Shown: positions 56,191-64,000 of the stretch, in pieces
How the letters are laid out: the number at the start of each line of letters is the position of its first letter
How positions within the stretch are numbered: the stretch's first letter is position 1
Origin: Megalobrama amblycephala
Lineage: Eukaryota; Chordata; Actinopteri; Cypriniformes; Xenocyprididae
DNA length: 64,000 nt
Direction of reading: 5' to 3'
NCBI RefSeq assembly: GCF_018812025.1
Contig: NC_063049.1
Location: forward strand, 6,733,513 to 6,797,512
Made by a program: the position numbers and the translations under genes
Notes under the pieces: generated by a model
The model's input: the letters and a program-made list of their open reading frames with translations, nothing else
Database searches by the model: none
Told to the model about the DNA's origin: nothing

Positions 56191-57807
56191 GAGGAAGGAT
56201 GAAAAGATTATTTCAGTGAAATGGCTGAAAGCAATAGAAAACTTAGCAAAAGATAAGTAAATGTGAGAGGTTTATGTCCGGGGTTGGGTTGTAATACTTG
56301 CTTAATACTTAAAGGATTGTATTCCTTCTTTTCCATCATAAAGGCCCTCTTGATGCACTGAGTTGTCTGAAAGTAAGGTCTAATGTGGGAAATGAGACAA
56401 CATACCCGTTTGCAGATGTCCTGCTCCAATTCAGGCCAGTAAAATCTGGTGTCTTTTTTTTTTCTTTCTCCACACTAGGGGTGTCCACAAATAGTCGAAT
56501 ATTCGACCTGTAATTAATATTCGAAAAATAAAAATACTATTCGAGTTTTACTGTTGCTTTGCTGGCCGTAAATGCAGTGAATCCATGATAAATCCTGAGC
56601 ACTAAAACTCGCAGTTATAACTAAATGCACCGGGTGGCGCTGTGGAGCATGTTTAAGAAGTTTATTTTATTTGATCGTCACATAATGTTGTCTGCCTCGC
56701 GAAGTTTGGAATTACTTGGATGAAAATGATCTTACACAATGGAATTACTTTTGATCAAATGATTTAATGAAACTGAGTTATCATAATATCACCACCATAT
56801 TGAGAAAGCACATGAAATGAGGAAAGACAGCTGTCCATCACTGCATTCACGACAGGTAGGCTAAGCGCAGCTATACCCAAAGTGAGCCGAGAAGATAACT
56901 TATCTGATAGTAAAATGATTTTGAGACATATGCTTCCTTTAAATTTCGTCGAGGGAGATGTATTTATGAACAGAAAACACAAAGTGCTGCTGTTAGAAAC
57001 TTAGCTTAGCACACTGTTATGTATTATCGTTATCTTTGTGTTTCTGCAACGTCTGTCAGCGCAGCTCGTTTTCTCACCCGAGCATGTGGATTGTAGCAGC
57101 CCTTCAACTTTGAATAAACAGGCTTGGGAGTGTTTCCATACGGGTGTACTTTAATTCAGACGAGTGTGCATAGCACCAACACCGTGAAAACTTAAAGACA
57201 AATAACAAAGGCAATTCAGTCAGATACAAATTAATACTTTAACAAATGCTCTTTAGCAAGCTAGAATCACATTGATAACAGCACAACAGGTAACAGCCAT
57301 CATGTGAATGAATCTTATTACCATTTACATGAACGTATGAAATTAATACATATGGAATAGTATATTACAATCAACCACATACCTCGCTCCGCATATCAAA
57401 GGGTGCTAGAGAGTGGTGATCCAGTGAAGGATGACGCCATTAACTTAACTTGGACGTTGGAGAGATAGCTAGCAACTTCATGAATTATTCTCAAGTTATT
57501 ACTGCCAAAACAAATCAAGCACAAAGTGGTATAACACTTCAAGGAACACTTTAGTTAAAGATTACAGTAATATTTTCCAATCTCTGACTTTAAACATGCA
57601 CCGTCTTGTAACGTACCTTCTCTTCTTCTTCTTCTTCTTGTTTTATGGCGGGTGACAGCCAACGTTATTGGTGTATTACCGCCACCTACTATACTGGAGT
57701 GTGGACCAGAATTCTTACCCTCTGCTAAACACATATTAATGTTAAATGAAATAAATAAACCAAATATACATATATACACATACACATATATACATATATA
57801 TATATAT

Positions 57808-57835
<28 letters not shown>

Positions 57836-57838
<3 letters not shown>

Positions 57839-58913
57839 CAACCTATTTATCAGCCCTGTTTCCTTCAAGAATACAATTAATGAATTATAATTTCCTGTTT
57901 GACTGAGAATTTGTTTTATTTCTATCTGCTGTGATGTCCTTCTAAATATTTCCCTTTCTGTGGCATATTTCTGACAGTGAATTAATACATGCTCAACTGT
58001 TTCTATTCCCTGACCACATTCACACAGCGCTGTTGGATGTTTCCCCATAAGGTGCAACGTACTATTTAGTCTTGTGTGACCCAGTCTCAATCTTGATATT
58101 ACATTCTCTTCCTTCGTGCTTCGTCCTGTCCTCCTCATCTTTCCCACCTCGTTCTGGATGTTGTAAAGGTGTCTGCCTGTAGTTCCCTGATTCCATTTAT
58201 CTTGCCATTTGTTAGTGATTTTGCTTTTAATCATTGCCTTTATTTCTGTTCTGCTTAATAAAATCTCCATTACATTTTCCTGTTTAATTGCTTCCTTTGC
58301 TAGTGAATCTGCTATCTCATTTCCTTTAACCCCCCTATGTGCTGGTACCCACAAAAATATAATCTCTATGTTCCAATTATGAATTCTAAAAAGTGTTTCA
58401 TATATTTCATTAATTATATCTTGCCTACTCTGGGATGAAAATGATTGTATTGACATCAATGCTGAACTTGAGTCTGAACACACAATAACTTTGCTTATAT
58501 TGGCTAGTTCTATCCAATTCAGGGCTGACACAATTGCTACTAACTCGACTGTATAAACTGCCAGATGATCTGTTGTTCTCCTATTATTAGATATCTGTAG
58601 GGATGGTATAGTAAATGCATATGATGTTCTCCCCGTAGGGTCTTTAGATCCATCTGTATATATTGCTACATAATTCTGGTATACTGTGTGAATTCTGTCC
58701 TCTACCACCGCTGCTAGATTTCCTATGTCTTTGAATAAATGATAATTTTCCAGTAAATACAAGTCGACAAACACTTGAGGAAATATCCACGGAGGCGTTA
58801 CCGTTATTGGTACTGTAGGAATATAAACTTCTTGATTTAACCTCATTTCCCTTGCTATAGTTCCTGAGATCCAGGCAAAACACTTACTTTTCGCTCTCTC
58901 ACTTTCCCAGCAA
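57836..58913 (-). pseudogene. LINE RNase H and C-terminal domain
   Basis: Continues the LINE ORF in another frame from CWESERAKSKCFAWISG (58911). RNase H catalytic set is visible: AIYTDGSKDPTG (D), AVYTVELVAIVSALN (E), VIVCSDSSSALMSI (D) and WVPAHRGVKGNEIADSLAKE (H and D). A C-terminal ALCECGQGIETVEHVLIHCQ cysteine/histidine knuckle follows, and the stop lies at 57836. Intact apart from the shift at its start, which suggests a young insertion. Confidence 0.9.
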
Positions 58914-60221
58914 GTGGATAAGTACCTTACTAGCTGGATTTTTCCCTTCTGACTGTCCTTTTAAGTTTACCCAGTAGTTCATCATAAGCTGTACCCTTCG
59001 AAGGCATAGTGGCATTTCTCCCATTTCCACATGTAGAGCATCAACGGAAGTTGATTTAATCGCACCACAACATAGTCTCAGAGCTTGAGAATTCATTATT
59101 TCTAATTTCTTTAAGGATGTTTTAGCCGCTGATCCATACACCAAGCTTCCATAATCCAATACTGACCTTATTAATGCTGTATATACATTTTTCAATGCCT
59201 CTCTACTTGCTCCCCATTCAGATCCTGACAGACATCTCATAACATTTACCACTTTCTTACATTTACTGAGTATTTTATTGATATGTTCATTCCAGTTTAA
59301 TTTAGAGTCAAACCACAACCCTAAAAATTTAAACACTTTAACTTGCTCAATTATTTGTCCATACAATTTAACCTCCATTCCATTACTGTCTTTTTTCTTT
59401 CTAGTGAATATAATTGATTTTGTTTTTTCCACTGAGAATTTAAAACCCCACAAGTATGACCATTTTTCTACCATATTAACTGACTCTTGTATCCTTTTCC
59501 TTATATGATCAACATTCCTTCCCCGTTTCCATAACGCTCCATCATCTGCAAATAATGAACGATTAATATCTGATGGAACTTGAGAGAACACATCATTTAT
59601 CATAATAGAAAATAATAATGGACTAATGACACTCCCCTGGGGGGTGCCATTATCCACCAAATACTTCCTGGATACAACTGCACCAATTTTAACCCGAATA
59701 GATCTTTCAAATAAAAAACTTTTAACCCAGTTAAAAACTCTTCCTGAAATTCCTATATTATGTAATTTAATCATTAATCCCTCCTTCCAAACCATATCGT
59801 AAGCTTTCTCAACATCAAAGAAAACTGCCATCACTGATTCTTTGTTCACCTGTGCTTTCTTGATTTCTGTTTCCAGACATATAATTGGATCCATTGTTCC
59901 TCTCCCTCTCCTAAACCCACTCTGATATGGTGATAGGAGTTCCCTTGACTCGAAATAAAACGTTAATCTCTCAGTAACCATTCTTTCCATTATTTTGCCT
60001 AAATGTGACGTTAACGCTATCGGCCTATAATTCTCAGGCTTTGAAGGGTCTTTCCCTGGTTTTCTAATAGGAATAATTACCGCTTCTTTCCATGCAGTGG
60101 GTAGTTTTCCCTTATCCCAGACTTTATTATAAAGGCCTAGAAGATTCATCATTGCTAATGGACCTAGATGCTTCAACATTATATAACAAATTCCATCATC
60201 TCCCGGTGCTGTTATTCCAGA
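58899..60221 (-). pseudogene. LINE reverse transcriptase domain
   Basis: Open from the truncation point at 60221 (ITAPGDDGICY) to a stop at 58899. RT blocks are clear: KPGKDPSKPENYRPIALTSH, SGFRRGRGTMD, VFFDVEKAYDMVW, GTPQGSVISPLLFSIMINDV and the catalytic SLFADDGALW (YADD-type box as FADD). The thumb and connection follow (FKFLGLWFDSKLNWNEHINK, VLDYGSLVYGSA). The upstream endonuclease is missing. A 1-nt shift near 58908 separates it from the RNase H frame, so the polyprotein is broken. Confidence 0.9.
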
Positions 60222-60551
60222 AACGTACCTTCTCGTGCCTTCCTGTGTGTTTTCTTTTTGAAAAGAGTGAGCATGGAGAAATTAGTCCCCCATGCAGATA
60301 GCATGATGTCAAAATAAAAGTCCCATGAAATAAAAGTATGAAACAGCATACTCATAATAAAACACTGCTAGTGGTCATCTACATGGATAATATTGTTTTT
60401 CTCAACATGAACATGTGAAACAATATGAAAACGATAACCATATAGGCTACTGTCTTGAGTGTATTATGTACGTTTTGTACGATAACTGGCGCTGTCTGCT
60501 TTATTAGTGTTTTTCCTCGTTCGCACTGCTTGAGTTTAAATGCTTTTGTTC

Positions 60552-60735
<184 letters not shown>

Positions 60736-60980
60736 ACAAATTGTTTAATGCTTTAAACTAAAAGAAAACCTTAAGATATAACTTAAGCTTGTTGTGTATA
60801 TTGCCTAATTGTAAGCTTGTTCAGAAATGGTTACAAACTCTTGATGAATTAAAAAAAAAAAAAAAAAGTCCTTCTTGTTTAAGGTAATTTAAATAAATGA
60901 ATATTCGAATATTCGTTTTTTTTACGAGCCCAAATATTCGAATACAATATTTTGGGAAAATGCCCATCCCTACTCCACAC

Positions 60981-61795
60981 CACAATGTCCTTCAAGCAAC
61001 TAAAGTCCTGTGTGGCTCTTCAGGTGCCAGAACCATTTGGCCAGATGCTGAATCTCGTATTCTTTCTTTCTTTGGCACATGTAGCTCACCGTCTGATTTA
61101 ATGAATGTGTATTAGTAAATGAGGGTCAGAGTTTCCAGAGTTTCTCACCCCTCAGTGTGAAATTGTCAGGCCTTCTCTTTATATGATACCATTTCTGGCT
61201 TGAACAGCCTACTGGCTAAAGGGTATGCTCTAGAAAATTTCTTTATGCCCTTACCTTACTTTACTTCAATCCATCTTGCCTTTTTGTGTATATTTTTATG
61301 TTGTCTGGTTTAGTATCTATAAAACTAATCTGAATATTCATTACCCAATATGTGTGCCTCCAATTAGGATTCAGATTCATTTACAGGTTGATTACACACA
61401 AATAGCAAAGTCAAATCAGAGAAGAGAGCTTATAAATTAAATTGGTGACCTTGTTGAAACTCTATGAAACTCTAGAAAATCTATGCTATCTTATTATTAT
61501 TTTTTTTTTAATCTCACTTTATTTATTTATTTATTTATTTATTTCCTAATCATATAAAAAACAGTGTTATCATTTTATGGTAAATACTTCACTGCAATAA
61601 ATGTATTAAATTCTCAAACTTTAATTATATTGATTCAGTATAACTGAAATGTGAAACCAGGCATCATTTGCCCCAATGAAAACTGTACTTACACTGTTGT
61701 AATAATCACTCCCTATTTAAAGCATTATGCGGTATTTACTACATAAGACATAATAAATGAAAGTATAAGTGACTTCAGAAGCAGTGACTTTTGAG

Positions 61796-61841
<46 letters not shown>

Positions 61842-62300
61842 TGATTTGGTTGTTCTGAAGATGCGTAAAAAAAGTTTAAGGATGTTCGGGGTCAAAATGA
61901 CCGAACAATGAAAATGAGTGGGAAAGTTGATGAAAAAGAGTTCTTTAATTTTCATTTGTCAAAATCAATCAATCAATTAATAATTACATCCAGCATAAAT
62001 CTGAAAATTTCTGTATAAATGAAGCCCTAGTACTAGAGCACAAATACAATGTGGAATGAACATTTTGAGCATCATTCAAATGTTTTTTTATTATTAAAAT
62101 GTAACATTTCATAAGCAAACTAATGGCATAGTTGAGTAACTTTGTGGTAAATAGATAAAACAAACAAAAGAAAAACATACAGTATATCCCCAAAAACATA
62201 GCATAAATGTATAGATTAGAAGTAAATAAATAAATAAAGATATATCATTTGTATTATTAAAAATGTATATTTTTATACAATTGCTCTGATTCATTGCTCT
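60981..62300. other. Intergenic, AT-rich
   Basis: (TTTA)n at about 61516-61544 and (TA)n at 61801-61838. Nothing coding was recognised. Confidence 0.5.
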
Positions 62301-63132
62301 GAATTATTCACTTTTCAAATCAAATCAGTCAAGTCATCAGCTTGTGCCATGGAGGAAGTGATGTGATTGCTAGCAGCCTGAGACATTGTTCACGACTGAA
62401 CTAGACATGTCTCATTCAGTCAACATTTAGAAGTACACTTGCATATAGATGATGGTAAAGGTAGAAGATATAGAGTAAAACCAGCAAAAACATTCAATTT
62501 GATTTCATGGTGTATTTTAACAGCCTGAATATCCTTTATTTTTATGCATAGAGGAATAGCTTACCTCTGGACTGAATTACAATAATGATTTACTTCTGAA
62601 TAAATACAATTATTCCTCAAGACCAAAGATTTTTAAGTTAGTCTTAATTTTCAATGAGAACTTTCCAGCTAAACAATAAGATGCAATACAAATGTAATAC
62701 AAGTTGTTTTCCACATGCCATGGTTTATTATATGGAATGACAGCATAATATATGAAACAGTCTAACTGATTAAAAAAGGCTCATTGAAATATTAAAGATT
62801 AAATAATCATGCATTGTATTAATGTTGATGATATACCACTAGTGAAGTCAATAAAGCATAAATAATTTCATCCAACCTCTATCATTCATGTATATAATTT
62901 ATTTTACATTGATGCTCTTTTCAGTTCATTCAGTCCATGTATTCTTTAGCTTCAAACCAACTCATGGATAGATGTAAACACACATCATATTCTTTAGTAC
63001 TGCAGTACAATGTATAAAATGACTTTCTGGTTGGTGCCTTATAGTAGACACTCGTTTCACACAAAAGTGTCCTTCTCAGATGTGCAGAGGTTGATATTTG
63101 TGACAGAACTGTCATGCAGTCATGAATGAATG
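62300..63132 (-). other. Presumed Piezo 3' UTR
   Basis: AT-rich sequence directly downstream (minus strand) of the Piezo stop codon. A minus-strand AATAAA is present at 62724-62729 (TTTATT on plus) and another near 62534. The UTR extent is inferred only. Confidence 0.4.
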
Positions 63133-63385
63133 CTACTCGTTCTTTTTGTGGGTCATTTTGATCATGGTCTCAGGTGAGCGGTACAGGAAGATGAGCTTGT
63201 CAAACAGTTGCTCTTCCATCTCCATCTCTCCAGCCTCTCGCACAACAAAGATGTCATTGCACAGTTTGAGCACGCGGTCCACACACGGCAGCTCCTCGTA
63301 CATGATGGATCGGGATATGCCTGTGAAGAACTCCCGCACAAACTTACCAATGACCAGCACCACGGACATGTACAGACCCACAATG
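63133..63385 (-). CDS. Piezo mechanosensitive channel, last coding exon
   Basis: C-terminal exon of a Piezo-type, mechanically gated cation channel of the plasma membrane. Minus strand: acceptor TCTCACACTGCAG ends at 63386, the exon opens IVGLYMSVVLVIGKFVREFF and ends RSPETMIKMTHKKNE with TAG at 63133-63135. It covers the last transmembrane (pore-lining inner helix) segment and the cytosolic C-terminal domain (EELPCVDRVLKLCNDIFVVR, KLIFLYRSPETMIK), which are very conserved in Piezo1 and Piezo2. FFTGIS and REAGEMEMEE lean to Piezo2 and the CVDR segment to Piezo1, so the paralog is left open. Upstream exons lie beyond the right edge; the visible intron has a Tc1-like insertion. Confidence 0.92.
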
Positions 63386-63596
63386 CTGCAGTGTGAGAGA
63401 AAAGAAAACAAGAAGATTTGATATTTTAAATCACCAGTTTATTCAAAAATTCATTTTATAGGATTAGTTAATAAAAAAAAAGAAAAGAAAATAGTGTCAT
63501 TTACTCATCTTCTATAAATTTTAAACCAAATATGGTAAATGGAAGCTCGTTATTTTCATTATTAGGTGAACTACTCTAATATTTACCTACCAGATA

Positions 63597-64000
63597 CAGT
63601 GCATCCGGAAAGTATTCACAGCGCTTCACTTTTCCTACATTTTATGTTACAGTCTTATTCCAAAAAGAATTAGGGATTCATTATTTTCCTCAAAATTCTA
63701 CGAACAATACCCCATAATGACAATGTGAAAGAAATTTGTTTGAAATCTTTGCAAATTTATTAAAAATAAAAAACGAAAAAATCACATGTATAAAACTATT
63801 CACTGTCTTTGACATGACACTCAAAATTGAGCTCAAAAAGTGCTCCTGTTTCCACTGATCATCCTTGAGATGTTTCTACAACTTGGAGTCCACCTGTGGT
63901 AAATTCAGTTGACTGGACACGATTTGGAAAGGCACACACCTGTCTATATAAGGTATACAGTTAACAGTGCATGTCAGAGCACAAACCAAGCCATGAAGTC
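63597..64000 (+). mobile_element. Tc1-like transposon, left part (cut by window edge)
   Basis: After TA (63595-63596) it begins CAGTGCATCCGGAAAGTATT, the terminus of a second Tc1 family different from 33852-35429 but with the same layout (long TIR, CACACACCTGTCTATATAAG promoter-like region). A transposase start codon may be at 63993 (ATGAAGTC) at the edge. It sits in a Piezo intron, opposite in strand to the gene. Confidence 0.75.

Larger units (their letters stand above)
57623..60221 (-). mobile_element. 5'-truncated I-type LINE with 13-bp duplication
   Basis: Flanked by AACGTACCTTCTC at 57610-57622 and 60222-60234. Read on the minus strand it starts abruptly within the RT domain, runs through RT and RNase H, then a 3' UTR with GTAGGTGGCGGTAATACACC and a tail of AAGAAGAAG units at the 57623 end. 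The GAA tail, target duplication and 5' truncation are classic target-primed insertion. An RNase H domain downstream of RT fits the I/Nimb group (inference). Confidence 0.88.

Noticed and set aside
61725..61955. A 76-codon minus-strand frame next to Piezo
   Set aside because: It crosses a TA microsatellite and has no splice or homology support.

Overview
The window is vertebrate nuclear DNA, almost certainly from a cyprinid fish. It has spliced genes with GT-AG introns, long intergenic stretches, AT/CA microsatellites, and a dense load of transposon families that I associate with carp and zebrafish relatives (hAT, Tc1, PIF-Harbinger, DIRS-like, Ty3/Gypsy, I-type LINE, and TTAA- or 8-bp-duplication MITEs). 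There is no bacterial, plasmid or phage gene content, no CRISPR array and no convincing functional RNA gene.

Host genes. Two tandem, same-strand paralogs of the BPI/LBP (bactericidal/permeability-increasing, lipid-transfer) family dominate the left two thirds. Copy A (190-13261) lacks only its signal-peptide exon, which should lie about 1 kb left of the window. Copy B (29747-40964) is complete: 15 coding exons and 471 codons, starting with a signal-peptide exon. Every exon of both copies is open and bounded by GT-AG sites, and the introns are alignable, so the duplication is recent. At the right edge, on the minus strand, is the last coding exon of a Piezo mechanosensitive channel (63133-63385).

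The most interesting signal is how the two BPI-like paralogs differ. By hand count, the C-terminal lobe differs at about 4 of 235 residues. The N-terminal lobe, which in mammalian BPI binds lipopolysaccharide, differs at about 30 of 203. Nearly all of those changes make copy B more basic: net N-lobe charge is about -15 in A and about +4 in B. Introns beside these exons remain nearly identical, so the pattern suggests selection on a lipid/LPS-binding surface rather than simple age.

Mobile DNA, left to right. A DIRS-like relic lies at 3540-5557 and several MITEs lie in copy A introns. A nearly intact hAT element (15376-18134, duplication ATATGTAG) sits in an older hAT relic. A Ty3/Gypsy pol relic (about 19125-21935, minus) is split by two later insertions. 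A run of MITEs and SINEs follows (22-28 kb), including an inverted-repeat element carrying a tRNA-like segment. A Tc1 element (33852-35429) and a truncated LINE (38249-39186) interrupt copy B introns. Past copy B come transposase relics (44.6-46.1 kb; a Harbinger transposase cut by a solo LTR at 48.1-49.8 kb; two more at 51.8-54.5 kb). A 4.5-kb hAT-type element (56476-60972) contains a 5'-truncated LINE (57623-60221). The start of another Tc1-like element lies inside a Piezo intron.

Because the two BPI copies are otherwise alignable, they give natural filled/empty-site comparisons. Several insertions can be ordered as before or after the duplication.
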